Shown piece by piece: positions 46,771 to 57,900 of a stretch of DNA of 64,000 nt. The position numbers and the translations under genes were made by a program. Under the pieces are notes generated by a model that was not told where the DNA came from, did not search any database, and saw only the letters and a program-made list of their open reading frames with translations. The stretch's first letter is position 1, and the number at the start of each line of letters is the position of its first letter. The DNA lies in the NCBI GenBank assembly GCA_944389535.1, contig CALXMS010000001.1:167202-231201 (forward strand). The letters run 5' to 3'. Source of the DNA: an uncultured Alphaproteobacteria bacterium (GTDB taxonomy: Bacteria > Pseudomonadota > Alphaproteobacteria > Rs-D84).

Positions 46771-48549
46771 TTATTTCTTTTCTTTTAATAATGCTTTCAT
46801 TGTTGCTGCAACTGCACGAGCTGCCGGTCCGCTACTACCGGAATGTTCCGTTATAGCGCATACTGCGTATTTAGGTTTATTTGTTGGGGCATAGCCGACA
46901 AATAAACCATGGTTACGCATATTCCATTTTAATTGTTCGTTTGTTAAAACGCCGCTTTCTCGTTCTTCGCGGGAAATACTTCTAACCTGTGAAGTTCCTG
47001 TTTTCCCGGCCATTCTGGCACCTTTTATATTTATTGCGCTGCCGGCAGCTGTACCACCAGGTTTTGTTACCTGTTCTAGACCGCTCATTACAGATTTTAT
47101 GTTTTTTTGTTGTAAACCAAGATTTGCAAATTGTGGTTTTTCGTCTGTTAAGATTAATCTTGGCATTACGACTTTGTTAGAAACGGTTCTTGCCATCATT
47201 ATGGCTAGCTGTAAACAATTAGTCAGGGTAAATCCTTGACCGATTCCAGAAATAATCGTATCACCATGAACCCACCTATATCCGATCGCTTCTTCTTTCC
47301 AGTACCTGTCTGGAATTACACCAGCCATTTCACGCGACAATATTCCATCCATATATTTCTGAGTAAAACCAAGTTTTATTGCCATATCTTTTATAGAATC
47401 TATACCTATCCGTAACGCTAATTGATAAAAATATATGTCGCAAGAATGTTTTAAAGCATCGGCCAACGTTACCCATCCATGACCTTCTGCTTCCCAGCAG
47501 TGGTATCGTCTATCACCATAGTCCCAATACCCAGGACAGAAAATTTTTTCATTAGCTGTTATAGCACCAGATTCTAATGCAGCTAAAGCAACAACGATTT
47601 TAAAAGTTGATCCGGGTGGATATAAACCTTCTATTGCTTTGTTCATAAAAGGCTTCATATAATCGTTACGTAGCGAATCTATATATTCTTCACCATCATC
47701 AGCACCAAACATATTAGGGTCAAAACTAGGAGCTGATACCATGGCAAGAATATCGCCCGTTTCTATATCAAGAGCGACGCCACAACCTGAACGATGCTGC
47801 ATCAAAGCATCATACATTGCTTTTTGCGCTTCATAATGGATGGTTGTTTGAATGTTTTTGCCTGTAATAGCCTGGCGAAACTGTGATTTATCTTCACCTG
47901 TAACTCTACCCACTGCATTTGCAATCATAACGGTTTGACCAAGCGTACCGGTTAATTCTTCGTTAAATCTTTTTTCTAGTCCTGTTATGCCGGTTGTCAT
48001 AAACGGTGCGTTTGCAACAGGTTCACTTGGGGCACCGACATATCCAAAAATTTGTGCGCCAGCAGGTCCCATTTCATATACACGTGTAAAACCGTTTCTG
48101 ACGTGAAGCCCTGGTATATTCTTAGCCTGTAATTTTGCTAGTTCTTCCCAATTAGAATTTTCACTTATTAATACAGGTTGAAAATAAGCCTGCTTTTTTA
48201 TTTGTTTATAAATTCTTTCTACACGTTTTTGTTTTAACTTTAATTCTTTGGCAACTGTAGAAATCGTAGCTTCTAAATCTTTAGTTTCTTCTGGAATTAT
48301 ATATATTCTATAAGTTTGAGTGTCTCTAGATATTGGGGTACTAGACGAAGATAATATCTTTCCACGCTCTGGCATGTTTATCTGAATTCTGAATGAATTA
48401 TTTTCGCTTTTTTTGGTATATTCACGATAATTAAATAACTGCATTTGTAACATACGTAAAATTAACGCAGAAGTTAAAACCGCACCAGCTGTTAAAAACA
48501 GTGCACTTCGTCTGTCAAAAAGGCGCGCAACTTCTTTATCTATCATCAT
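46771..48549 (-). CDS. mrdA: Penicillin-binding protein 2
   Basis: A 592-residue class B PBP. It has an N-terminal membrane anchor (about 15-35), a pedestal domain, and a transpeptidase domain with SxxK in PPGSTFKI, SxN-like SCD, and KTG in AGKTGTSQ. It crosslinks peptidoglycan of the side wall with RodA. Its start overlaps the mreD end by 14 bp, in the usual mreC-mreD-mrdA-rodA order. Confidence 0.96.
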   Translation of the reverse strand: MMIDKEVARLFDRRSALFLTAGAVLTSALILRMLQMQLFNYREYTKKSENNSFRIQINMPERGKILSSSSTPISRDTQTYRIYIIPEETKDLEATISTVAKELKLKQKRVERIYKQIKKQAYFQPVLISENSNWEELAKLQAKNIPGLHVRNGFTRVYEMGPAGAQIFGYVGAPSEPVANAPFMTTGITGLEKRFNEELTGTLGQTVMIANAVGRVTGEDKSQFRQAITGKNIQTTIHYEAQKAMYDALMQHRSGCGVALDIETGDILAMVSAPSFDPNMFGADDGEEYIDSLRNDYMKPFMNKAIEGLYPPGSTFKIVVALAALESGAITANEKIFCPGYWDYGDRRYHCWEAEGHGWVTLADALKHSCDIYFYQLALRIGIDSIKDMAIKLGFTQKYMDGILSREMAGVIPDRYWKEEAIGYRWVHGDTIISGIGQGFTLTNCLQLAIMMARTVSNKVVMPRLILTDEKPQFANLGLQQKNIKSVMSGLEQVTKPGGTAAGSAINIKGARMAGKTGTSQVRSISREERESGVLTNEQLKWNMRNHGLFVGYAPTNKPKYAVCAITEHSGSSGPAARAVAATMKALLKEKK

Positions 48550-48994
48550 ATACCTTCTTTATAAGAGCTGTGATCGGTATATATAGAGTTGAAACCCATG
48601 CGAACAACCATACGGCGCGCATAAGGTTAGCTAGGTTTAAATGAAACAAAGACAATATAAGCGTTGATAAACCAAAAAATATCATAAATTCGTTTAACGC
48701 GTTTCGATCGACTCTTGTAAGATCAAAAAAAGACTGAAAACCGTTTATCGCGTAAAATAAGCAATACATTATCGTCCAATAAAATAAAGTATCAAATCTG
48801 TAATCTATTAGAAAACAGAATAAAACAGCAATAGGAGAAAACCAAGGCACAGGTCTTACGAAAGAACAATAAAAAATAGGAATAATCGCTAATATTCCCG
48901 CAGGATTCCAAAAAGGAATAGACAACCGCCATAACACAATAAGGACGATGAAAGGAAACGCATTACGTAAAAAAGTTATAAATTTATTTTCCAT
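48536..48994 (-). CDS. mreD: Rod-shape determining protein MreD
   Basis: A 152-residue membrane protein with about five hydrophobic segments and the MreD-type motif PVPWFSPIAVLFCFLIDYRF. It overlaps mreC by one base (TAATG) and PBP2 by 14 bp. It is an elongasome component; sequence similarity within the family is low, so context carries much of the call. Confidence 0.8.
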   Translation of the reverse strand: MENKFITFLRNAFPFIVLIVLWRLSIPFWNPAGILAIIPIFYCSFVRPVPWFSPIAVLFCFLIDYRFDTLFYWTIMYCLFYAINGFQSFFDLTRVDRNALNEFMIFFGLSTLILSLFHLNLANLMRAVWLFAWVSTLYIPITALIKKVYDDR

Positions 48995-49815
48995 TATCTG
49001 TATTCATTTTGTGTATCAAATTGTAGCACTATTACGCGTGATAGTTTTTTGGGTTGTATAACTTTTACATCTGTTTCGTTTAACATTTCGCCGACAGGTA
49101 CACCGTTTGGTAATACACCGCTTATGTTACTTGTTACCAACTTTATACCTTCTGATGATTGAAATTCAGGATCGCTGAAAAAACCCATGGTTGGTGTATC
49201 AGAACCATTTCCCTGAAGAAAACCATATACTTCTGAACCTGCTATACGAACGGCTATGTTTGAACTTGAATCGGTTAGCGATCGTACGCGTGAAAAATAT
49301 GGGGCAACGTCGGTTACGGTTCCGACAAGCATTCCGTCCGTAGAAACGACAGCCATACCTTCTGCCAAACCATGTTTTACACCTTTGTTTATAAAAAACG
49401 TACTATGTTGAAATGCGGTATTATCGTATGTTACGTCGGCAATTATTGCTTTATTAGGTTGGTTTTCTACTATATCTAATTCACGAGATAACTTTTGGTT
49501 TTCCGCGATGGCAACTTCGCATATATTTTTATTTCGTAAGGCGTCGTCTAATCTTACGCGTAATTCTTCGTTTTCTGTGCGTAATTTAGATAATTCTCTT
49601 ATGTTATCAACTGTTGAACCTACGACTCGTATCGGCCATGTTATGACGTCACCGACCCAATTTGCTACGGGTAAGACAATATGAGCCAAACCATTCATGA
49701 TGGCATAATCTGGTTTGGCAATCATTATGTATATAAATAATATAGGCAATACCGCTGCTGCGAATGCGGATTTAATTATGGTACGTAATCTAGAAGATAT
49801 TTTATTCTGGTTCAT
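48994..49815 (-). CDS. mreC: Rod-shape determining protein MreC
   Basis: A 273-residue protein with one membrane segment (about 15-33), a coiled coil (about 65-105, VDNIRELSKLRTENEELR) and two periplasmic beta-barrel domains containing VISTDGMLVGTV and LQGNGSDTPTMGFF. It links MreB to the PBPs. It is first in the rod-shape run; mreB itself is not in the window. Confidence 0.92.
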   Translation of the reverse strand: MNQNKISSRLRTIIKSAFAAAVLPILFIYIMIAKPDYAIMNGLAHIVLPVANWVGDVITWPIRVVGSTVDNIRELSKLRTENEELRVRLDDALRNKNICEVAIAENQKLSRELDIVENQPNKAIIADVTYDNTAFQHSTFFINKGVKHGLAEGMAVVSTDGMLVGTVTDVAPYFSRVRSLTDSSSNIAVRIAGSEVYGFLQGNGSDTPTMGFFSDPEFQSSEGIKLVTSNISGVLPNGVPVGEMLNETDVKVIQPKKLSRVIVLQFDTQNEYR

Positions 49816-49954
49816 CGGGCATAAGTGTAAACGCTAAAAAGCAGATATTCAATAAAAACTTGATTTTTCATTTAAATATGCCAAAATAAAGCCCGTATTA
49901 GGTAAACCGAAATGGCAAAGGCATTGCCATAAGGGGAATAGAAAGAGGTGAAAA

Positions 49955-50158
49955 ATGCCAAAATTAAAAACGAAGTCGTACTTGAAAAAGCGCGCATCTA
50001 TGACTGCGACCGGTAAAATCCGTGTTGCCAGAAATGCCCACAAGAAGTTATTGCGTAATAAATCTAAGCGTGCAAATAACGCTGGGTCAAAACCGCAGTA
50101 TTTAAACGATAACATGGCAGGTCAGGCAAAAATCTTGGCCCCATATGGATTGAAATAA
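49955..50158 (+). CDS. rpmI: Ribosomal protein bL35
   Basis: A 67-residue basic protein starting MPKLKTKSYLKKRAS and containing RVARNAHKKLLRNKSKR, the L35 pattern. A GAGGTG ribosome site precedes the ATG. It is 16 bp before rplT. The infC gene often found upstream is absent; the intergenic region to mreC is 139 bp. Confidence 0.96.
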   Translation: MPKLKTKSYLKKRASMTATGKIRVARNAHKKLLRNKSKRANNAGSKPQYLNDNMAGQAKILAPYGLK

Positions 50159-50174
50159 GTAAGGGGGTAGATTT

Positions 50175-50543
50175 ATGGCAAGAGTTAAACGCGGAACAAC
50201 CGTAAAACAAAAGCATAATAAGATTCTGGCCCGTGCCAAAGGGTATTTAGGGCGTCATAGCACAACATATCGTGCAGCACGTGAAAAAACGGAAAAAGCA
50301 GGACAATATGCATATCGTGATCGTCGCGTTAAAAAACGTGAATTTCGTGGTTTGTGGATTGTTCGTATAAACGCTGCGGTGCGTAATAATGGTATGACAT
50401 ACAGCCAATTTATGAACGGTCTAAAAAAGGCCGGGGTTGCATTAGACAGAAAAGTATTGGCGGAAATGGCCTATGCTGGTGATGCAAATTTTGCTAAATT
50501 GGTAGAAACTGCAAAACGATTTACTTCTGCTGATGCTAAATAA
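50175..50543 (+). CDS. rplT: Ribosomal protein bL20
   Basis: A 122-residue protein with the L20 pattern: [25 protein letters not shown], then [20 protein letters not shown]. It binds 23S rRNA early in assembly. It follows rpmI in the usual order and precedes pheST. Confidence 0.97.
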   Translation: MARVKRGTTVKQKHNKILARAKGYLGRHSTTYRAAREKTEKAGQYAYRDRRVKKREFRGLWIVRINAAVRNNGMTYSQFMNGLKKAGVALDRKVLAEMAYAGDANFAKLVETAKRFTSADAK

Positions 50544-50574
50544 GCCTTGGCGGTAGGTGATTTATTTTGTATTA

Positions 50575-50604
50575 TAAAGCCGTCGTATGACGGCTTTTTG
50601 TTTT
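50575..50604 (+). terminator. Terminator between rplT and pheS
   Basis: AAAGCCGTC-GTAT-GACGGCTTTTTG, a 9-bp stem with T-run, 20 bp before the pheS ATG. It could also act as an attenuator for pheST. Confidence 0.8.
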
Positions 50605-50621
50605 AATTTAAGGTAAAAGTT

Positions 50622-51569
50622 ATGCAAGAACAAATTAAAAATGTTAATACTTTGGAAGATTTGCAGGCACTATATACTGCGACGTTCGGAAAAAACGGTT
50701 CAATGACGCTGCGATTAAAAGAAATGAAAAATCTTGATAACGATGCGCGTGCCGAATTAAATCGTGAAAATACAGAATTGCGCGAATTGTTTAAGCTTCG
50801 ACAGATAGAGTTAGAAAATGCAGCTATGATGGCTGGTTTACAGAAACAGAAACTTGACGTTTCTTTGAACCCAGAACCAGAAAATAAAGGAACGTTGCAT
50901 CCTGTTACTCAGGCTTTGACGGATATTTCTTCTATTTTAGAATCGTTTGGTTATGAAATGTGGACTGGGCCAGAGGTTGAAGATGATTGGCATAATTTTA
51001 CTGCTTTGAATACACCAGAATATCATCCGGCAAGAGATATGCAAGATACATTCTTTTTAGAAAACGGGAATGTAATGCGTACTCAAACATCTGCAATACA
51101 GATTCGAAGCATGGAAAAACACGGTGCTCCAATAAAAATGTTTGGTATCGGTGCAACTTATCGTAAAGAAATGGATGCAACGCATGGACCTATGTTCCAT
51201 CAGATAGAAGGTTTATATGTAGACAAAAATATTACTATGACAGACTTGATAGGTGACGTTAAAGAATTTTTAAAACGCTTTTTTGAAATGGATGAATTAG
51301 AATTGCGCATCCGTCCGTCATATTTCCCGTTTACAGAACCAAGTATTGAAATTGATATGAAATGGCATGGTAATAAGTGGTTGGAGTTAATGGGTGCAGG
51401 TATGGTTCATCCGAATGTTTTGCGTAACTGCGGTATAAACCCAGATGAATATCAGGGGTTTGCGTTCGGTTTTGGTTGGGACAGACTAGCAATGTTAAAA
51501 TACGGTTTAAATGATTTACGTAAAATGTTTGATGGTGACATTCGTTGGTTAAAAAACACGGGTTTCTAA
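50622..51569 (+). CDS. pheS: Phenylalanyl-tRNA synthetase alpha subunit
   Basis: A 315-residue class II catalytic subunit. It has an N-terminal coiled coil, motif 2 (FGIGATYRKEMDATHGPMFHQIEG, read around residues 175-198) and motif 3 (FAFGFGWDRLAML). It forms an alpha2beta2 enzyme with pheT, which follows by 15 bp. It is slightly short at the N-terminus compared with the 330-350 usual; AAGGTAAAA precedes the chosen ATG. Confidence 0.97.
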   Translation: MQEQIKNVNTLEDLQALYTATFGKNGSMTLRLKEMKNLDNDARAELNRENTELRELFKLRQIELENAAMMAGLQKQKLDVSLNPEPENKGTLHPVTQALTDISSILESFGYEMWTGPEVEDDWHNFTALNTPEYHPARDMQDTFFLENGNVMRTQTSAIQIRSMEKHGAPIKMFGIGATYRKEMDATHGPMFHQIEGLYVDKNITMTDLIGDVKEFLKRFFEMDELELRIRPSYFPFTEPSIEIDMKWHGNKWLELMGAGMVHPNVLRNCGINPDEYQGFAFGFGWDRLAMLKYGLNDLRKMFDGDIRWLKNTGF

Positions 51570-51584
51570 TCACAGGGGTTTAAA

Positions 51585-53888
51585 ATGAAATGGACGTATG
51601 ATTGGTTAAAAGATTATTTAAAAACTGAAGAATCGGCAAAACAAATAGCTGATACTTTGACACGTACTGGATTAGAAGTAGAAGATTTAATTATACCTAT
51701 TTCTCCAATTGCTGCAAAGATAGTGGAATGTCAACCTATGGAAAATAGTGATCATTTACATGTTTTAAAAGTTGATGATGGCAGCGGTACTTTGCGTCAG
51801 GTTGTTTGTGGGGCGCCAAATGTACGCGTTGGGTTAATATCTGCACTTGCTATACCGGGTTGCATAATAGAAGGTCACGAAATAAAAAGTGGTAAATTGC
51901 GCGGTGTTTTATCTGATGGAATGATGTGCAGTGGTCGTGAACTTGGTATAAACGACGATCATAGCGGTATAATTGAATTGCCTGCTGATACGAAAATAGG
52001 GTCAGGTGTTTTACAAACAGAAACGGTTTTTGATGCTGGTATTACACCAAATCGTCCAGATTATTTGGCCGTGCGCGGAATAGCACGTGATTTATCTGCA
52101 TGCGGTCTTGGTGAGTACAGGGTTCCCGAAGATAACCAATTAAAACCGGTGTCTGGTTCTAGACAAGTAAACATAAAAACAGACAAATGCCCTGTATATC
52201 AATTTTGTGAAATTCATGATATAAATGTTACGCAAAGTTCTAAAAAAGTGAAATCACGTTTAGCGGCAATCGGCATCAATCCAAAGAACGCACCTGTTGA
52301 TACGACAAATTATATTTGTTATGACATGGGGCAACCAATGCATTGTTTTGATGCAGATGAAATCAAAGGTAATATAACCGTTAGAATGGCATCTGATGGT
52401 GAAGAATTTACAGATTTATTTGGTAACAAGCATACATTAAAAGAAATAGATATGGTAATTGCTGATGATGCCGGTATATTGGCCTTAGCCGGTGTTGTTG
52501 GTGGTGCGCGCGGTATGACGACAGAAAATACCAAAAATATTATTTTGGAAAGCGCGTATTTTAATCCGGTATCCGTTCGCAAAACGTCTAAACGTTTGGG
52601 TATATCGACTGATTCTTCATATAGATATGAACGTGGAATTGACCCAACGATAACTGGTTCTGCATTGGCTAATGCAGCAAGAATGATAATGGATGTGTGC
52701 GGTGGTAAAATAGTAGGAACAGGAATCGGTGGAAAAATACCGACGGAAGAAAGAAAAATAGAATATTCTCCGGATCTATTTTTACAGAAAACAGGAATAG
52801 AGATATCGGCGGATGTTCAACGTGAAATTCTTAAGAAGCTAGGTTTTAAAATCGTTGAACGTAATGGTAAATGGATTGTAACGCCTACGCCTGCACGAGT
52901 TAACATTGAAATTCCAGAAAATATTGTATCTGAGTTAATTCGTATATATGGATATGATAATATTGCTAAGGCAGCAATACATAAACCTACAGATTCTGCA
53001 CCGCATCGTGATTTTTATATGAGTGTTAAACAGGAATTGGCGGCGCGTGGTTTAAATGAAACAAAAGCCTATGGTTTCGGCGATTCAAAAATTGAAGAGT
53101 TAATATCTGATAAGCAGATAATAAAGATTGCAAATCCTATTATAAATAATATGGATACCGCCAGAAACTGTTTATTAGAAACAATGTTGGGCTTTATCGC
53201 AGAAAACGAGAAACGTGGTTTCCCTGATTTGAATATGTTTGAACTGGGGACGGTATTTGATGGCGATAACCCTGGGCAACAACATACTCAGATTTGTATA
53301 GTTAGAACAGGCAATATGTCACCAAAACATTGGCAACATAGAAACAGATCAACGGATATTTATGATGTAAAAGCAGATTTGATTTCTCTTATGCATGGGC
53401 AGAAGTTTACTATATCTACGGAAAATCCGCCTCGTTGGGCGCATCCGTTTAGATATGGTGCTATAATGCAAGGGAAAAAGAAAATTGCTGAGTTTGCAGA
53501 ACTTCATCCTTCAATTGCGTATAAGTTAAAAATAAAAACTAACGTAAACATAGCAATCATAGATGACGTTGAAAATTTACCAACGTCTAGAAAAGTAAAG
53601 GAACCAAACTTAAGCGATTTTCAACCGATTACTCGCGATTTTGCATTTATTGTTGATGTAAATGCAGCCGCAGAAAAATTGGTAAATACTGCTTTTGCGA
53701 CGGATTCTCGTATAACAGACGTTGTTGTATTTGATGCTTTTGACATGGGTGACGGCAAAAAATCTATTGCTTTCACAATAACAATAACGCCAACAGAAAA
53801 TATGTCAGATGATGATTTGCAAAAATTGCAAAGTGCTGTAATAGCAAATGTTGAAAAGAAATGTGACGCAGAAATTCGCGATAGATAA
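51585..53888 (+). CDS. pheT: Phenylalanyl-tRNA synthetase beta subunit
   Basis: A 767-residue beta subunit. An N-terminal EMAP II-like tRNA-binding fold (VVCGAPNVRVG, GMMCSGRELG) is followed by the B3/B4 editing region, the B5 domain and a C-terminal ferredoxin-like anticodon-binding domain. It reads directly after pheS and is closed by a strong terminator. Confidence 0.97.
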   Translation: MKWTYDWLKDYLKTEESAKQIADTLTRTGLEVEDLIIPISPIAAKIVECQPMENSDHLHVLKVDDGSGTLRQVVCGAPNVRVGLISALAIPGCIIEGHEIKSGKLRGVLSDGMMCSGRELGINDDHSGIIELPADTKIGSGVLQTETVFDAGITPNRPDYLAVRGIARDLSACGLGEYRVPEDNQLKPVSGSRQVNIKTDKCPVYQFCEIHDINVTQSSKKVKSRLAAIGINPKNAPVDTTNYICYDMGQPMHCFDADEIKGNITVRMASDGEEFTDLFGNKHTLKEIDMVIADDAGILALAGVVGGARGMTTENTKNIILESAYFNPVSVRKTSKRLGISTDSSYRYERGIDPTITGSALANAARMIMDVCGGKIVGTGIGGKIPTEERKIEYSPDLFLQKTGIEISADVQREILKKLGFKIVERNGKWIVTPTPARVNIEIPENIVSELIRIYGYDNIAKAAIHKPTDSAPHRDFYMSVKQELAARGLNETKAYGFGDSKIEELISDKQIIKIANPIINNMDTARNCLLETMLGFIAENEKRGFPDLNMFELGTVFDGDNPGQQHTQICIVRTGNMSPKHWQHRNRSTDIYDVKADLISLMHGQKFTISTENPPRWAHPFRYGAIMQGKKKIAEFAELHPSIAYKLKIKTNVNIAIIDDVENLPTSRKVKEPNLSDFQPITRDFAFIVDVNAAAEKLVNTAFATDSRITDVVVFDAFDMGDGKKSIAFTITITPTENMSDDDLQKLQSAVIANVEKKCDAEIRDR

Positions 53889-53917
53889 AAAAAGCCGGTA
53901 AATACCGGCTTTTTTTT
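53887..53917 (+). terminator. Bidirectional terminator between pheT and nth
   Basis: AAAAAAAGCCGGTA-AA-TACCGGCTTTTTTTTT, a perfect long stem at the converging gene ends. Confidence 0.9.
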
Positions 53918-54579
53918 TATGTAGTTCTATCTGATGCATTACACCATTTTGCCACAGGACACTCTTTGCATTTTGGGTGTAATGCCTTGCATATATATCT
54001 TCCGTGAAGAACCATAACGTGATTTACAATCGGATGATATTTTTTCGGGATAATTTTTAATAATTGCTCTTCGACTTTTTCTGGTGTATTTGCATCTGTA
54101 CCGACCCAACCATAACGATGGGAATTTCGAAATACGTGAGTATCAACACCGATATTCGGCGCATTCCATAATACGTTCATAATAACGTTTGCTGTTTTTT
54201 GCCCTATTCCTGGTAACTTCATCAATGCGTCACGATTGTGGTATTTTTTCGGAAATTTATAATGTTCGTCTTTACCGTTTTTATCATCCATTAATGCAGC
54301 AGAAAGTCCGATAATACTTTTTGCTTTGTTATTAAAAAAAGATAAAACCCGAATATATTTTTTTAACCCATCTTCACCAAGAGCCAACATTTTTGCCGGT
54401 GATGGTGCCACGCGAAATAATGCTGGTGTAACCTCATTTACTTTTTTGTCTGTTGCTTGGGCAGATAAAATTACCGCCACGGCAAAAGTAAACTCGTTTG
54501 TATGGTAAAGCTCACTGCGTATCGTCATGTCGATTACGCTTGGAACGTGTTTAAAATAAATTTCTGGTGTTAAAGCCAT
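53917..54579 (-). CDS. nth: Endonuclease III
   Basis: A 220-residue HhH-GPD glycosylase/AP lyase. It has the HhH LPGIGQKTANV with catalytic Lys, catalytic Asp in VDTHV, and a C-terminal 4Fe-4S loop with spacing C-x6-C-x2-C-x5-C (CKALHPKCKECPVAKWC). It removes oxidised pyrimidines. It lies 2 bp from the next gene upstream. Confidence 0.96.
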   Translation of the reverse strand: MALTPEIYFKHVPSVIDMTIRSELYHTNEFTFAVAVILSAQATDKKVNEVTPALFRVAPSPAKMLALGEDGLKKYIRVLSFFNNKAKSIIGLSAALMDDKNGKDEHYKFPKKYHNRDALMKLPGIGQKTANVIMNVLWNAPNIGVDTHVFRNSHRYGWVGTDANTPEKVEEQLLKIIPKKYHPIVNHVMVLHGRYICKALHPKCKECPVAKWCNASDRTT

Positions 54580-54581
54580 TT

Positions 54582-54959
54582 TTATTCAGCAAAATTGAAG
54601 TTTTCTAAACGAGATTCGCATAACTTCTGGCAGTCTGAATTGCAAATGTTTTTGACTTCTTCTTCCGAATCACCGTACATTTCAACAGTATCTACCCATA
54701 GGTTTTTATGTTCTGCATTTGATGCAAAGCACAAACATCTGGTTGTATATTTTTCAGACTTAGTTTGTTCGTCTTTTATTACTTCATCGCCAATACGTTC
54801 ATAGTTTGCAGAAAAACTTTTTTCTACGCCGATACCCGTACATTGAGAAGTGATTTTTATTTTATGGTCGTTTGTATCTAATGTGCCGATATAAAATCCC
54901 GCAAAGAATATAACAGCAGCACATACAACCCAGACACATAAGATTAAAAGTTTACGCAT
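54582..54959 (-). CDS. Small membrane-anchored periplasmic protein
   Basis: A 125-residue protein not recognised. It has an N-terminal membrane segment or signal anchor (about 5-26), then an acidic periplasmic part with about seven cysteines (including CLCF, CNSDCQKLC). It lies between ileS and nth in the same direction. Confidence 0.6.
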   Translation of the reverse strand: MRKLLILCVWVVCAAVIFFAGFYIGTLDTNDHKIKITSQCTGIGVEKSFSANYERIGDEVIKDEQTKSEKYTTRCLCFASNAEHKNLWVDTVEMYGDSEEEVKNICNSDCQKLCESRLENFNFAE

Positions 54960-54986
54960 AAGTTATCTCCTTTTCTTACCTTTTTC

Positions 54987-57900
54987 TTAGGCTTTTGTAA
55001 TAGATATGGATAAATTATATCCTTCTATTTCTGTATTATACTCACCAGACGTATTTTGCGACATATTTTTTATTAAGGCTTCGCTCATAATACGTTCTTT
55101 GTGTTGCTCAATCGCATTTGCAAGCGCAGGATCTGCGCTGTATTCCATATTTATGCGATCAGAAACGTCCAGCCCCATCGTCTTACGCGTGTCTTGGATG
55201 AAACGTAGAGCATCGTTTGCCAAACCTTCCGCAACCAGTTCGGAATTTATTTCCGTATCCAACACAACAACAGCAGTGTTGTCTGGTAGTGCAGTACCAG
55301 TGACACCGTCTTTTACAGTTAAACGCTTTTCAAATTCATCGCTATTTAAAGAATAAGAACCAACGTTTAATTTGCCATCAGAGATTTCATATTTTCCCTG
55401 TTTAACAGCAGGTATGATTTCTTTTAATGCGCCACCTAATCTTGCACCGATTTTTGGTGTGATTAGATATACAAAAGAATCGGCAACTGCGGAAATATCA
55501 TCTGTGAATTCTACGTGTTTTACATTTAATTCGTCACGAATTATGTTTGCATAATTTTCCAGATTTGCACCGGCAACAGTAAGCTTTGCCAAAGGTAAAC
55601 GATTGCGCAATTTATATTGTTCACGCAACTGTTTGCCAACAGATACAACAGATTGAACGCGGCGCATATCTTCTACAATTTTATGGTCGTATTCTGTTTT
55701 GTCCGGGAAAGATTGTAGGTGTACACTTTCTGAACCTGTTAGATTTCTGTAGATATAGTCGCTAATAAACGGAGCAAATGGCGCCAATGCACGACATACC
55801 GTGGTCAGAACATAATACAGTGTATCAAATGCATCTTGATCTTCATCCCAGAACCGTTCACGACTGCGACGAATGTACCAGTTGTTTAATACATCTAAGA
55901 ATCTGATAAATTCTTTGATTGCAACATCTGGTTTGTATTCGTCCAATGCATTTCCAACAACAGAAACCAATTCACTTAATTCCGCAATGATGTATTTGTC
56001 TAATGCGCTTTCAGAAACTGCATTATCACGTGCAGTAATATTTCCTGCATTTGCATACAAAGTAAAGAAATGGTACGCGTTCCACAAAGGCGTTAGAATC
56101 GTCTTTGTTGGTTCGGCAAAAACTTTACCTTCTTTATCAACAGGAACAGGTTCTGCCTTTAAAAAGTTAGAACCTTGGATGAACAAGCGAATTGCATCCG
56201 CACCGAATTGTTCAATCTGTTCTTCTGGATTAACAAAGTTCTTTAATGATTTAGAGAATTTCTTTTTATTTTCATCAACTACCATACCATTTGCAGACAC
56301 GGCCTTGAAGGCAGGTTTATCAAACAAAGCAGTTGCTAAAACCATCAGTGAATAGAACCAACCGCGAGTCTGGTCTTGCCCTTCGATAATATAATCTGCA
56401 GGGAAAGTCGCTTTAAATTTATCCTGATTTTCAAACGGATAGTGTAAAGAAGCCCAAGGCATAGAACCTGATTCGACCCAGCAGTCCAAAACGTCTGTAA
56501 TACGTTTCCAACCGTCTTTTGTTAATTTATCCAAAGTCGGTCTATGCAGGTCTTCAACCTTTACCCCAAAGAAATCTTCCAGTTCTTTGATAGAACCGAA
56601 TACTTTATATTCACCGTCTTTTTCCCATATTGGTAACGGTGTTCCCCAAAAACGATTTCTGGAAATAGACCATGGGCGTGCACCCTCTATCCAAGTACGG
56701 AAACGTTCGCCAGCAGATGTCCAATTTACTTTTTTATTATTGGCAATCAACATGTCGCGAATTTTTGGCACGTCAATATACCAAGAATCCGTTGCACGAT
56801 AGATTAACTTTTCTTTACTACGGTCACTATATGGATAACTATGCTTATATTGTTCTTTTTTTACCAAATGACCGTTATCACGCAGATATTGAATAATTTT
56901 TGGGTTTGCTTCAAAAATATTTTCACCGGCCCAATCTTTTACTTCTTCTGTGAAATTACCATAATTATCAACGTTTAAAATAACCGGAAATTTTGGGTCT
57001 ATATCTTTTGCTGCCCAAAAGTCATCAGCACCATATGCGGGCGCAATATGAACGATACCAGTACCGTCTTCGTCAGAAACATATTCTGCCGGTATTACTT
57101 GGTACAATAAATCAGATGTATTTTCATAATAATTAAATAAAGGCTTGTAGTGTAAACCCACTAAATCCTTACCGACTACGTCACCGATTTTTTCAGCATT
57201 TGCAAATTGTTTTTCATAAGCTTTTAATCTAGATTCAGCGATGACATAAACTGCCCCATCACTATCTTTCATGCGCAAGTATTTCATATTTGGATTAACT
57301 GCCAACGCACTGTTTGCAGGCAACGTCCAAGGCGTTGTTGTCCACGCCAGAACACGGTCACCATTTTCTAGTTCAAACCAAACTGTAACGGCATCGTCAA
57401 CAACATCACGGTAATCTTGAGAGGCTTCTGAATTAGAAACAACAGTACCATTTACCCAGTCAAAAGGGTTTACACTATAATCTTTATATAATAAGCCTTT
57501 TTCGTATAAAGATTTCAGCGTCCACAACATAGATTCCATGTAATTTTTATCCATGGTTTTGTAGCCATAACCTTCACCAACATCAACCCAACGCCCCATA
57601 CGTTCAATGAATTTTTCCCATTCTTTCGTATATGTCAAAACGTCTGTACGGCACATATCACAGAATGCATCAATACCCTGCTCGGCCACGATATCTTTTG
57701 CTTGTTTACCCTGCTTTTTTTCAACCGAATTTTCAGCGGGCAGTCCATGGCAATCCCAACCAAGTTCACGCACAACATGTTTACCACGCATAGTCTGATA
57801 ACGTCCAACCATATCTTTAATGGCAGAAACCCCCAAGTGCCCCCAATGTGGCAAACCGTTACCAAAAGGCGGACCATCATAGAAAGAAAAAGGATGACCT